Assembly (NCBI GenBank): GCA_004794655.1
Contig: SMMW01000622.1
Span: forward strand, 10,482,501 to 10,546,500
DNA: 64,000 nucleotides
Source: Marisa cornuarietis
Lineage: Eukaryota; Mollusca; Gastropoda; Architaenioglossa; Ampullariidae
Direction of reading: 5' to 3'
The position numbers and the translations under genes are program-made. Under the pieces are notes generated by a model that worked only from the letters and a program-made list of their open reading frames with translations, made no database searches and had not been told where the DNA came from. Below, piece by piece: positions 1 to 12,425 of the stretch. Numbering within the stretch: position 1 is the stretch's first letter; every line of letters begins with the position of its first letter.

Positions 1-545
1 GCAGGCTATACCAGTGACGAATTTGACGCTGGCGGCTATACCAACAGCAGCAGCCGTCTCTGGAAGTTCAACTCAGTGCAGAATCTAACGTTATATCCTA
101 TGCAGCATCAAAGGCTGCATGCTATCCCCGGTGCAGCATCTGATGTTGATGGCACAGACACTTTATTCTGGCCACGCCTAATCTGGCAGTCTCACTGTCC
201 CCTGGCCAATGCAAAGAATTGCAATACCACCTCCCCTCCCCTGCTCCCGCTCCTCCCGCTCTACAACTTCCGCATTCCTTTCGAGACTGCGGCATCAGTC
301 AGCCTGTGGCAGTGCCAGTACAGACACAAGCCAGTCATCGAGAAATCTAGTTTTTACTTTCTTGCGTACATGAACGTCATTGATCATGGCTCTTCTCCCA
401 GACCACCTCATCCCCACTCTCTCTCTCGGTCTATCCTTCTCTCTCCCTCTAACTGCACTTGTTTCTTCTGCTTAGTCCGAGAGCTAAATGTTAAAAAAGC
501 ATAATTTTTGCTTATTCTGTTACCCTCGTAAATAACGATTTGTCA

Positions 546-573
546 TTTGTTTGTTTGTTTGTTTGTTTGTTTT
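546..573. repeat. (TTTG)n microsatellite
   Basis: Uninterrupted TTTG tetranucleotides. Confidence 0.95.
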
Positions 574-1641
574 AAGTCAAATTTTAGAAATAAGAAATTA
601 GAAACAAGAATTCAACTTAGGTCTGGAGGTCTGCAAGCTCAGCACACAGAGCTTGATACAACTTATTTTACAAAACATGTCAATGTACTTATTTTACAAA
701 ACGTATAAGTGTACTTTACGTATTTAAACGTATATGCAGTTCTCTTTATGCAGTCATCGTTTTAACGGCCATTAAATGCAGCATGATAATATTTCAAAAG
801 GTAAAGAACACTTCCTTATGATAATCAGCTGGCCTTATTCCCTTTTTACTCTATTAGGCGACAGATTACTTTTTAATTGCTTAAATCGCAAATCTTTTTT
901 CTTTTGTACACGTCTATATATAAATGACAAAGGTGTATCTTTTGTAAAAGAGGGTCGTGTGTCTGTGTGTGTGTGTGTGTTTATAGATGGCAATCTATGT
1001 GCGCTCACGTGCTTCCGTGTTGCACATGTGTGTTTGTGTATTTTCATCTCTGCTGTCGCCCTATGTTGTATTAAAGTTTACACTCCATGAGAGGCCTAGT
1101 TACATAAACATTTATTGCACGAGACAAACATACACTAAACGAGACAAGCTACACTCTAAACGTAAAAGCCTGAAACTTGTTTTTATAATCGATCTATGTT
1201 TCGGTTGCACCAGCTGTGAGCGCTTTAGACACACGGATCTGTACTCACCCCCCTCACGCACTCACTCACTTACACAGGCTGCCAAGGAGACGAAGTGAAC
1301 AGAAGTAAAATGAAGCAATATAAGAGAAAAAAAACACCATCGGGGCTGAAGTGTAAGCGTTCGTTTCTTCTTAAGTGCACGTGAACTGTAAGAGACGCAG
1401 TGCATGGCCTAACGGTCATGTTTGCTATGGGCACAGAAGATCCGAACGCTCACGCAACGTAACACCGGCGTGCAAGACGAAGTTAATTGAGGACTGTACC
1501 TGCTAGGCGCGGTCCTCGCACATCTGCAGCATCCGGCTTGCAGCACGACATCTTTGTCAAGTCTTTGCGCGTCCGTCATGGGAACAATTGGACTTACATC
1601 CTTACGTACACAAGTATCTATAGTCAGTAGCAGTAGGTCTG

Positions 1642-1682
1642 AGTGTGTGCGCGCGTGCGTGTGTGTGTGTGTGTGTGTGTGC
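1642..1682. repeat. (GT)n microsatellite with GC interruptions
   Basis: GT repeats preceded by GCGCG. The minus-strand ORF here encodes Thr-His runs and is an artefact of the repeat. Confidence 0.95.
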
Positions 1683-4085
1683 ACGCAGGCATGCAGCACT
1701 TCACAAACCGATTCATACTTATCACGTGAGACCTTAGTGCGCATGTGTGCACAAATCGACAATGAGTCAGCGAAAGGTGTTGGCGCGCGCTGTGACGTAT
1801 GGAGCCAAGTGATAATGCGCCGCGATAATGCTACACGCGCTTCGCCGTACTGACATCAGATCACGTGATCACACAAGCGCACCCCCCTCTCCACCCGCCC
1901 CTCTCACCCCCCCGGCCGCTTTTCCCTCCACCATCACCGTCACCACCAGTCCCTCCCACTTGACATCAACTCCCATATTGTAATTTGCTCCTGCTTATCG
2001 CAACATCCGTGTTCAACCTCGGAGAAGAACTCGTTCTCAAATTTAAGCACGGGTTTGCTCCCAGGATCCTTCAACGCAAGTTGACGAATCGTTTAACGTG
2101 TGGGTGTTGTTACTGGCGTTGCATCATGACGACTCGGTTGAAATAATAAATAAAATGGTATCCAAGAGTAGCAGGACTGTGTGGATTGTATGATAAATGT
2201 ATCTGTTTGGCAATGACTAAAGTAGCAAAATTCGACGGTACTATGAAGGCGAGAATATGTGAAGGCAAACTGCGTTTTCGCTGGGACCATGCCGTTAAGT
2301 GCATATATCATGTCGAACAGGTCTACCCACTACCGGCCCTCAATTACTTCACCTTAAGATTCGTATCTGTATGTGTTGGAAAAGAGACTGGGAGGTGAGG
2401 AAATGAGGGATCTGGGAACAGCTACTTTATCTAGGAGTTGTTTGAGAAAATCCACTACTGATATGTGTTATTTTTTTCGTTCATCCTTTGATTATCCCGC
2501 GAAAGCTATCATGACAATGACAATAAGTTATTGATCTTTTAGGGAATCGCACTCCGCTCGAACTCATCAATAAAATAAAGCCACACAAATATCACCACTC
2601 ATTCCCTCCCTCCCTGTTACTCAACCCCCCCCCCTTTCGTCAAACAAGAAATGTTAATATCAACCAGTCACTCATTCGATCCCAAGCAAAACGTACAGCA
2701 CGCAAAGAATAGCGAAGGCACACTTGACGTGACAGGTGAGAAACTGCTAACCCCTTGAGGCATGCTATGACTTCACACCGCAGAGCATCTTTGCCCGCAC
2801 CGCCTCTCGCCTACGCCCAGTCACAGCTCACACGCGTCCCGAAATAACACACACGTGACCTCACCGCCCTGATGGTCACCGCGTCTACCTATCATTATTC
2901 GCTATTTAAATCGCAAATTCTATAAATAGATCTTTTTTTTTTTTTAATCTCCTAACGATTAGTCGAGAACGTTCCAGTTTTGGTCTCGTTTCTTCGCATT
3001 TATCCGACACGGCAAGTCGTAATTTAAGCTGCGTATATGATCAAACACCCGTCAGGCCGCTGTGAAAACGACTGCGCACCTTGTACCAGGCTGACAATGA
3101 AGCAAGTAATAAGCCTCTAAAAGCGCTCTGGATAAACAGGGGACAAATACTCTCAGTTAATTTCGCATGAATAAGTTCCAAGGTACAATTTTACTTCGGG
3201 AACGCTCGTCATACAACAAAACTTATTCCCAGAAACCAAACACCCTGGCTAGAATTTTGGTCCACGTTAGATTTTGGAGAAGATGAAGGGTTATTCTATA
3301 TTTCTAACGCCAACCTCCTAACTATAACTTTCGAACATCATTCACATCTCTTTTCCTAAACCTATTTTTTTTCCGATTTTGAGTTGTCATGGCGCCCACA
3401 ACAGCCGATGTTATGGTGTAGAAGGCCTGTCGAAGCATTGAAGTCCACGATTAACATTTCATGACGGTAGGGGCTGTTGCCTCATTAATGTCCTTTTCCA
3501 CTGCTTTTTGCAAATGTATGTTATTTTCTCTTGTTGGCATTTGCTCAAGTACTCTGCCAATCAAGAAAGAGCATTCTTTCTGATCTATTTTCCTCTTTTT
3601 GCTAGAACTGATTGAACACTTTTGTTGAGATGAAAAAAAGAGAATTCTTTCTCATCTAATGATGCTCTGTGCAAGAATGGATTGAACCCTTTTGTAAAGA
3701 TGCAATTCCAGAACAACAGCCCCTTCCTCTTTCACTCTCTCTTTGTCTCACACACACATACACACAACCCTAGCTGAGGGTGCTGACATAAAGTCTCCAA
3801 TTATGAAATATCAGTCTCAGTAAGAAGAACATATTATGAACATAATAAAATTCTACAAAGACTGTCAGAACAATAAGCTGAAAGTAAAATCTGCCTCAAA
3901 AAAGCAGCTTTTCTTTGGCTTCATCACGTCCTGTTACACTTTTATTGTTTTTTACTTATTTTTTGCTTTGTCTTGTTGAGTTTATTTTTCATTTTTTGTC
4001 AATTAGTGACGACTTCAAGCAAATATTCTCCCCTCATTTCCGTTCGTCAAATGTCGAGAGTGGGCGCCGATTTTGGTCGGAAGTA

Positions 4086-4235
4086 CGGCGACCAATACAG
4101 TGAGAGTTGGCTGTCCTGGGTTCAACTCTCGTCTCGGGCACGCTGCTCTTTGTATGTGACACCTGTTTACATGGCTGGCTGCCTTTGCTGTGATAAAGCC
4201 TTAGCTGCTGCCTCGGCGTAAAACACCGATTCCCC
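4086..4235 (+). mobile_element. SINE copy (tRNA-like family A)
   Basis: Shares with copies at 28.5 and 34.8 kb the order: GGTTCAACTC (4119-4128, B-box-like), TGCTCTTTGTATGT, CCTGTTTACA-GGCTGGCTGCC, TGTGATAAAGCCTTAGCTGC and CTCGGCGTAAAACACC. The 5' third is divergent or truncated. Confidence 0.7.
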
Positions 4236-6333
4236 CTCCCTCACCCCGTGAAATGTCGGCAAAGGACGCCGAACCGCAGGCTCTTATCATGTCAATCATA
4301 TTGTCAGTATCAACTGAGCGCACGAGCGCGCGAGTGCGTGGGGACCCTCTATGGCTAGTGCGACAGGCGCAGGTCAGAGGGTGCCCCAATCGATCGCCAA
4401 CGAGCTACCCGACAGCACCTCGCAGAGTTAGCATCTGTACCACCCTCCCCTACCCTTTGTTTTCAGTTGGATCCACCTTCAGCGGAAGTTTTCGATTCTT
4501 CTTGAAGGTCCAGTATTCAGATCACTACCCCCTCCACCCGTTTCTCGTCTGATTAGAGGAGGTATAGCAGCTTCCTATGTGGTGTCAGCAGCACAATGTC
4601 TCAAGGCGATAACTAGATGGTTATCGCTTAAATGACTTGATGGTTAACTGACCTGTATGGCCAGTGAAATTGATCTCTAAACACGCGACTGACCTCTTCT
4701 GTGATTTCTTCCGCTCTGAACAAACTTCATCCTCAATAACCTCATGTTCACTACATTGATCAAACAAAGGGGTCTTCTCCCTTCTTTTTTCCGAAACCGA
4801 TTAAAGCTTCAGACTTAGTAAAAGTTAAGCTCTCACTAACATTTCCTTCTCAGATAAACCCCTTAGATAATTTGATAACCCCTGATTTCTCTTTGTGAGA
4901 AATACTGGCAAGCCTTTTTTGCTGCTTATTATGTTGGACGGTTGGGGAAAAGTTGTTGCCTGTTTGCATTTGTCTGCGACTTCAAGTCTGTTCAACGGCC
5001 TCCGAAGTCCCCTTACCGTCTATTCCTTTCGCTCTCTATTTAATTTGACAGAAATAAAGATCGATCCAACTAGCTTTTACAATATGGGACCTTATTCATG
5101 AAGAAAGGGTCAGCTGCTACCCGTGAGTAAAAGAGGGAATCAAAGAAAAAGGTCGTCTCAGTATCTACGACGTTCTGTCTATATCTCTCTGATGTTTTAA
5201 GTTACTCCGCCCCCAGAGGATCTTGGCCACTGATTTAGGTTCCAGGGTCTAGACACCCCTTTATAACCAGAGACAAGCCGCTTGCACTTCATTTACCCAG
5301 GCTGACGACTTAACCTTGGTTCATGAATACGGCCCCTGGTCTCTAAGTATGGGACGAGTGACTGTAGGTGGGTAGAAAAGGTATAGTCATGCGACAGTAC
5401 TGTAAGCAGGACACATGGTTGTGACTGTGTGCCTTGTTCCCGTAAAGAGTATGTCGGTAGTTCTGTATGAGACGTGACTGTGACGTAACAGTGACGGTGG
5501 TACTTCACTGCCTGTCAACCTTCATTACATTGTCCTTTCACCCTTCTCGAAACGACGAATCTGTTTTATTTCTTTCACTCATAGACACTGCATCCACGGA
5601 GGGGCGGTGGCTGTGGACTGCACGCAAGATATGCACCTGTTAGTTATCTCCCTGCCTTCAACGTCAGCCTGCTCGCTCCTAGACGGCGCCACGTTAGGAC
5701 TAAAGGTGTTCGTTGCGTCGCCGTGCTTCCGACCAAACTCATCGTCCACTCCCACAAATAAACAAAACTGTATTGAGCACATGCGTAATTTCTTGTGTAA
5801 TTAACTATGAAGACGACACCTGTATGTTGACGTAAAGAACTGAAATTAATACGACGCCAGGGGATATATTCTAATGAAAACAAATGCTGAGCCATCGTGA
5901 AAACACTTCTTCTTACGAAAAACCAGCTTCCAGAAGGAACTGCCCGCACACATCCACGATGATCAGGCCAGCTGGTGGAATATGGTGGCTTACATCGAGA
6001 AGGGTATGGTCTCTGGCACCTTATCCCACACCCCCACATCCGTTGGGGCCTAAACAAAAAGGGTAAGAGGACGAACTTCACCTTGTCTGCTGGTTTCACG
6101 ATACATACGCAGTTACCTGTGTGGCACGCCTTTGGCTGTTACAGGTGTACGAGTAGCCAACAGTTTTAAAATATGCCCCTGACAAGAAGTGAACGCATAC
6201 ATTATCGACACACCTATGAACTTTTGCATCACAGTAGTGAAATAATGTATGTAGCTTTGTTGTTTATTGTTGTGTGTGGCTATCTGTATAATAGCAGAGC
6301 AATTGTTGGGAGAGTCTCAATGCTTAATTCACG

Positions 6334-6349
6334 TGCGCGCGCGCGCATT

Positions 6350-6382
<33 letters not shown>
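6334..6382. repeat. Compound (CG)n(GT)n(GA)n microsatellite
   Basis: GCGCGCGC, then GT repeats, then GA repeats, without intervening unique sequence apart from CATTT. Confidence 0.95.
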
Positions 6383-8692
6383 CGACTATTAAGCTACAAG
6401 ACACAGCTCGGGGGTAGGGGAACCAACACGCAAAATACTTTAAAAATGAGGCTACACCAGAAACTGCGCTGTTAACACCGAGGTTGAGTGGGCAGCAGAC
6501 TTAAACGACGCCATGAAGAATTAACGAACGGAGGGTAGTGTCGGATGCTGTAGTGGGAAACTTCGAAGAAAGCAGCGTGCTGAAGGAAAGGGGTAAAACG
6601 GAGAACCTTGCCAGACTAAGCACACCTGCACTGGCAAGTCAAATGCGCAAAATCCTGCAGAAAAAAAGGAACGAAATGAGGGCGCAGGACAAGAGCGGTT
6701 TCTTAAGACAAACAGGCGGGGTGGGCATTGAGAATCCTTCTCGCAAAGGACGAACCTGGCGGGTTTGGGCCTGTCATTAAATGGCACAGCTGAATATTAA
6801 TGCCACCTCTGAGAAGACTCGTATCACAACAAGCAATGACAGAGAGAGAGAGAGGCGGAGAGAAAGAGAGTTGGAGAGAGACAGGTGCTGGAGAAAGAGT
6901 GGGGTGTGGAGAGAGGAACAGCTCATGACCGAAAGGACATGAATGTAAAACATTCAACGATGATTCATCATATAATACTGTTGGATACGCGAGCGAACAA
7001 GAATGTGTGTTTGATGGAAATCTTTGATTTCTCCTATTGGCTGTTAGGTACCGTCGCCGCAAAACTGAAGTGACTGGCTTTCGTTTCATGAAGGAATTGG
7101 AGATCGAAAAACAGTCGCACTAATTAAACTCTTGCAAACTAATGCAAATGATAAGAAAAATACATGTGTTCACACGCAGTGAGTGAGAGAAAGGGAGAGA
7201 GAGGGGGATGGGTAAAACTCCGCACTTACCATGTCAGTGTATTTCCATCCATCCATCCACTGGTAACTGAAAGTCCCGCTCCTCCGGCGCCTCACTTCGC
7301 CACCCTGCCGCCGCGCGTCGCGTTGCGTCGCCGCCACGTCATCTACTGATTATCAAACCTCTGCGTACCAGTCCGCGGCGACGCCGCGGTGCCTCTACCA
7401 CCAGGAGAGAGGCCCGTAACAGTTGGCTCCCCATTCCCTCACACTACCCCAAACCTTATCCTCCCACGGCAGTTACGTCAAGGCTAAAAACTGCCGCATG
7501 ACTCACGCAACCTGTTTAAAAGCACGACAGCGACGACGGCTATGAAAACGTCACTACTTTCGACGTCAGGCGGCAGTTTGCTGTACATTGGATACCAACG
7601 GCATATCGGTACCAACGCCCGGTGAAATATTGCACTGTCAGGCACCACCACCCCCACACGCACACCGCCGCCGCCATGTTGACACGCGCTGCTTGCGTCA
7701 TCCTGCGCGCGGGACAGTTTTCTTGATAGTTGCAGGTACAGGCTGGCGCATCCCGCTCCAACCAAAAACTGATGACATGACTACGATGACGACGACGAAG
7801 AAGAAACAGAAGTCGATAATTTGTTTTAAATCCTTTGTGATGTACACAACAGGGTGAATGCTGCCCGAACACTAGCTTGTTCCTTCACGCCAGCCTCCTC
7901 CACCCTTTATCAATCCCCACCCTGAATGCTGGAGCGACAGGCAGGTTGAGGATTTGAACAGCAACGCTTCGCTGGCCTACGCCTTCAATCGACCCAGCAA
8001 GGGTGGGCGGGTAGAGAGGGGGGGGGACAGGAGGCGAAATTAACTCCGGTATCGAATCTATTTTTTAAAGTTCTTTTACTGGCAGCAAAGGAAGAGAAGC
8101 GAGCTCGGTATCGGTTCTGCCTGCCGACAGCTTGCCTTTCTCTCTCTCTTTGGAGCGGTACGCCTCCTTGAAGACGGCGGAATAGCGATGGTGACGGCGG
8201 TTGCGGACAGTTACCATGGCGTGTTGCTATCCAACAACTAACATCAACACTTTGTGGGCCGTGCGCGGGTTTTTGGTCTGGCTCCGGCTGCGCGAGGCAC
8301 GTTTGTCTAAAAGCGTTGGAAACACGCTGGTACTTGAAGCGGGGCTGATCACGTGGGGTGTTGTGAAACTCGTAGTTCAGACTATAGGGGGCCGACTTTA
8401 TCTGGGGAATGATGGTGGTGGATGGACGGGAAGAGCGGAGTCCGGGGTTAGTGGGGGAGGGGGGAGGGCGCTGCTTGTTATTTGGTGCGTGGGCGTGTGA
8501 GCGACTGTGTGTGTGTGTGCTTCTTGAACTTCAGCTTAACCCATGTGTGGGAAGAGTGCGTTTGCGCGCGTCTGTGCGTAAACACATGCTTTTGTAAGTG
8601 TTTGCAGTTGAAACTGTCGCCTCAATGTGATTAGATGCAGACGTTGGTGTATGTGTGCGCGTATTTGTATGTGTGCATATGTACATTTGTAC

Positions 8693-8723
<31 letters not shown>

Positions 8724-8731
8724 TGCGTGTA
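8693..8731. repeat. (GT)n(GCGT)n microsatellite
   Basis: GT dinucleotides grade into GTGC tetranucleotides. A second GT tract follows at about 8,780-8,798. Overlapping cysteine/valine-rich ORFs are repeat artefacts. Confidence 0.95.
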
Positions 8732-9031
8732 AACTTTCCGTCACTTCTTCGTGTGGCCGCGTGTATGGCTATCTGTATTTTGTGTGTGTGTGTGTGCGCT
8801 CGTGCGTGGGTGTGTGGGGGGGGGGGCATGTAAACAATCGGATTCACGCACAAATGGACTCGAGCTTGTGCGAAAGTTTACGTTTCCCCAATAATCGGCT
8901 TATGATGACTCGACAGTCTTCCTCTCCGTCATATACAATACAGGTGGAGTCGCATAAGGAGCTTTAGCTAGTTTATTTCAGAACCGCGTTCCTCCATCCC
9001 GAATCTTATATTCTTAAACACTCCCCCCCCC

Positions 9032-9033
<2 letters not shown>

Positions 9034-9069
<36 letters not shown>
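9034..9069. repeat. (CA)n microsatellite
   Basis: CA repeats preceded by a C run. Confidence 0.95.
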
Positions 9070-9070
<1 letters not shown>

Positions 9071-9200
9071 CCTTCCCTCTGTCCTTCCCGCAGACTGGCA
9101 CAGCTATCTACCATTACAAGACACAATACCAACATTCTACCCGCATCGCACGAATTCCGCTTAACTTTGCCTAGTTCTGTGATATTGATCAGACTGCTAC

Positions 9201-9224
9201 CTCTCTCTCTCTCTCTCTCTCTCT
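9201..9224. repeat. (CT)n microsatellite
   Basis: Twelve CT units. Confidence 0.95.
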
Positions 9225-10890
9225 ATCTTGAATGCGAGATCAGGTACCCAAGAAATGGCTAAGATCAAACAGATTTCTGTATTTAAAAAAATGCAAGATA
9301 CACGTTCTCGGTTTACTCATTTTATTTTGGGTTTGTGTTTTGTATTGTTGACTTTCGTGTTTTGTTTGGTTGTCAGAGGTTACCAGCATCAAAGGCAGAA
9401 GACCTGTGGTGGGCAAGGAAGAGCATGGTTTCATTCAACAACTGTAGTTTAGGGCACAATTTACGCTTGCTCGTCGGGTAGGGCCAGTCACATGAGTATC
9501 ACATCGGATATGGGGTATGTGGGTACTAGATTCTACAGTTAATTTGTAACGCTACAGAAAAAAAGTTACCACAAAGAAGTCGTACAACGTATGGAAACGC
9601 ATGCAAGCGTGAAGTTCAGACTCTTGCAAAACGTCGCAGGCCAACACGCAACACGCATCCCTACTCCCTTAAAAAAAAAAAAAAATTCCAGCTGATGCGT
9701 GTCTCATACAGGGAACGTCTATCCAGTGACAGTTCGAGCATGTGCTGACCTGTTGCAAGTCATTTGCTGTCGCTTTACTTAGGTATTTCCTGCAACTGAG
9801 AAGACAGAGATAAGGGATTTATGAAACACTGACATCCTGCATTAAATCGAATGCTTCGAAAAACAAGCTAACATGTCCTCGACGTACGTCTCCCTGACTG
9901 ACATTAAATACGCTGTTCTTTTAATGGAAGCTTTAATCGTCAGTCCAAGATGCGAAATGCGTTTTGTAGAGCGAGTAACAAGGATACACAGCGAGTAATA
10001 GCGTTAAAGGATGAGCGCAGTCGAGTGCAGTCTTCTTCTCTAATGACTGTAAAACTCCATTCAAGATACTATTCCCCCCAAAGCACACTGAGTGAATACC
10101 CTCCTTTTGTTCTTGAGATACACATCTACAAACATCATCATGCACAGAAAGATGTTGAAGTCCTGAGGTCACATGTATATAGATATGCCTGCTTAACATA
10201 TGGTCCTGACTTTCCCACTGGCTGAGACCTTTACAACCTAAATGTATCTGTGTACAATCCTGACGTCAATGTTACTGACCATTCTCCGTGCATGGTGTTA
10301 TTTGTAGGTGGATATTTACATGAGGAAACGGAGGTGAGATATTCACGCAGATTTGGGAAAAATAGTATATAGCACTGCCTTTCACTATTATAAAAAAAAT
10401 TATTATTAAAAAATTGCACCCCGCTAGTCCTTTAAGAAATCGTGTGTACGCCTTGCCGGGCACTTCTTCTGAAAAGGTTATAAAATGACGAAAATCTGAA
10501 TCTGTCTATTTCGTCCCCAACTCCCAGCTAGTCAAAATCATTTCCAGCTTCCCTACTGATTGCATTTTTCAAGATGTGACCGTAGCCATGTTGTAATGGG
10601 ACTTTATGAATTAGTTCTCTTTCTGTAGATGTCGATGTTTGACGGTTTGTATCTCGGTTCTTTGCTTGGACGCTGGAGGATTAGTAGAATTAAACTCACA
10701 TCTCGGGAGAAAAATAACCCCGTAAATACGTGGAAATATAAATATTTGCTACATTAATAAATAGTTGCTACAATGATGCTGTATCTATTAAAATACATTC
10801 AAATGTTACCTCCATCGGTTTATTTCCGCAGAGGCATGGGGAAGATTTATTTGGACTTGATTATTCCGAGATCTTTAGCTCAGCTGCGAC

Positions 10891-10915
10891 ATACGCCCGT
10901 ACTGAACGGGCGTAT
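10891..10915. repeat. Perfect 10-bp inverted repeat (hairpin)
   Basis: ATACGCCCGT, five-base loop ACTGA, then ACGGGCGTAT. All ten stem pairs match. It stands out in AT-rich surroundings. Confidence 0.85.
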
Positions 10916-11126
10916 ATGCTTCTTAAACATCTTAGATCACCATAAAGTTTTATGGTTTGCTAATAAAATGCCTCTTAACAATGTCAACGCAGAATCATAA
11001 AGACAATACTACAGCGAGATCGTTTTTTTGGCAAGAAAGAATACTTCCGTTAACACATTCTTCCGAAGATGCGGCTTTGGACACTAAAGTATTGTGAATG
11101 AATCAGCCTTTTACAGAGCAATAAAT

Positions 11127-12425
11127 GACAGATCAGACTCTTTACACAAGAGACAAGAAAGCCTACTTTTTACTAGAAGACAAGATAGTGCTTTTAGTAT
11201 GGGGCAGGAGAGTCTGCTTATAGAATAGGACAAGATGGTTTTCAAGTTCGGTTGAGGAGACTTATATACAGCAAACTTTTCCTATAAAGAGGTTCACGGC
11301 GCTGAGTAGAGTCTGTCAGCTTGTTCTTGGTGCTCGGTGTAGGGGGTGATAAATACACACAGATAGGTGGTTGAGTCAGTGAGAACACCTAGTTCTGTCA
11401 CTTGAAAGATTTGACTGAAGGATAGATGGATACAGAAATCCATGTACATAGCAGCGTTGCTACCCGATCGTGATGGGCGAGGAAATGATAGGATGTAGGC
11501 CTGGGTGAGTTCTGTGCACTTAGGGTCATCATCCTAACGGACCCAGGTTTCAGAGATGAAGGAAATGTCAACTCCATCCCCAAGGATGTAGTCAGCAAGT
11601 AGATAAACCTAGTCGACAGGACTCCCAGACCGCAAAGAGACGGCATCGACACATAGAAGCGGCAGGCGACCGCTGCATCTCGATGGGAGGTAGATTCAAG
11701 CGGCCACCTCTACAACCTCTACGACGATAATGATGATGGGACACCACTGGCAGATCCTCGGTGACAAAGGTCGCGATGGTGGAGACGTAGAAACTCATGG
11801 GAGTGATGCAAACATAGATCCGCCATTGCAGAGATCGTTGAACCGGAGTCTGACACACGATGCGAAAAGTGTGCACACCAGGACCAACGATGATAGTCAT
11901 CTGCACCAATAGCTGTAAGTACACTCTAAATAAAGCACAACAGCGGCAATCTTCCGGCAATCCGCAGTCACCAAACAAAACAGTAAAAGAACAGCAGACG
12001 TCAGACAACCAAAGAGCGGCCATCTTTTATCCCCAATCGCAATCAAAAGTGTGGAAAAGTATGCTTATAATACGGGACAGGAGAGTATTTCTAATGAGGA
12101 CAGGCCACTCTATCCATAATAAGAAACAGTAGAGTCTTTTCACAATAGTCACAAGTAAGTCTGTTTACTCTAAGAAACAGGAAAGTGTTAACAGTAAGGG
12201 ACAGATTAGTCTACTTACAATAAGGAACAGGTAAGTGATTACATTAACGTGAGATTCTGTTTAAAATAAGGGACATGAGCGCTGATTTTCATAAAATAAA
12301 TAAAATGTTTGCTTACAATTAGGGGACAGGAGAGTCTGTTTAAAATACGAGATATGTAAGACACAAAAGTCTATTTACAATGAGGGGGACGGGGGGAGGG
12401 ATAGAGGAGTCTGCTTATAAGTTCA
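11127..12425. repeat. Degenerate minisatellite of about 25 bp, interrupted by a LINE fragment
   Basis: Units resemble AATAAGGGACAGGAGAGTCT followed by GYTTAC. About five occur at 11,127-11,241 and about twelve at roughly 12,050-12,425. The two blocks flank the retroelement at 11,250-12,045. Confidence 0.75.
11290..12020 (-). mobile_element. Non-LTR retrotransposon fragment, APE endonuclease region (CR1/L2-like), degenerate
   Basis: On the minus strand a frame with stops reads ADYILGDGVDISFISETW, then DDDPKCTEL, then CVFITPYTEHQEQAD. These correspond to the start of an APE-type endonuclease (the SETW/TETW strand, the TxL-PGY region, and a YRPP-like stretch). An upstream basic RRRGCRGGR stretch also fits. 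In-frame stops show that it is dead. Confidence 0.65.

Larger units (their letters stand above)
1..4085. other. Intergenic DNA, no supported gene
   Basis: Open frames here lie over low-complexity DNA and show no family signature. CG dinucleotides and short GC-rich tracts are frequent at about 1.4-1.95 kb, around a GT microsatellite, so an unmethylated promoter-like patch is possible. T- and C-runs occur near 2,620 and 2,930. Nothing else is seen. Confidence 0.6.
4236..11126. other. Intergenic DNA rich in microsatellites, no supported gene
   Basis: The stretch 7.25-8.5 kb is GC- and CpG-rich with CCGCCG and GGGG runs and could be a CpG-island-like promoter, but no downstream coding exon could be recognised on either strand. 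Otherwise unique AT-rich DNA with simple repeats. Confidence 0.5.

Noticed and set aside
76..504. 142-codon open frame
   Set aside because: No family signature or leader, no splice or promoter context; a low-complexity CT-rich region keeps it open.
4086..4235. SINE heads as functional tRNA genes
   Set aside because: Only a B-box-like segment is present; no cloverleaf with acceptor stem and anticodon arm can be formed convincingly.
8536..8853. Minus-strand frame rich in His-Thr-Arg
   Set aside because: Direct translation of the GT/GCGT microsatellite. The same applies to frames at 1.4-1.8, 23.6-23.9 and 27.4-27.8 kb.
11592..12023. 143-codon minus-strand frame as a new gene
   Set aside because: Overlaps, and adjoins in another frame, the LINE endonuclease remnant; better explained as the 5' part of that retroelement.
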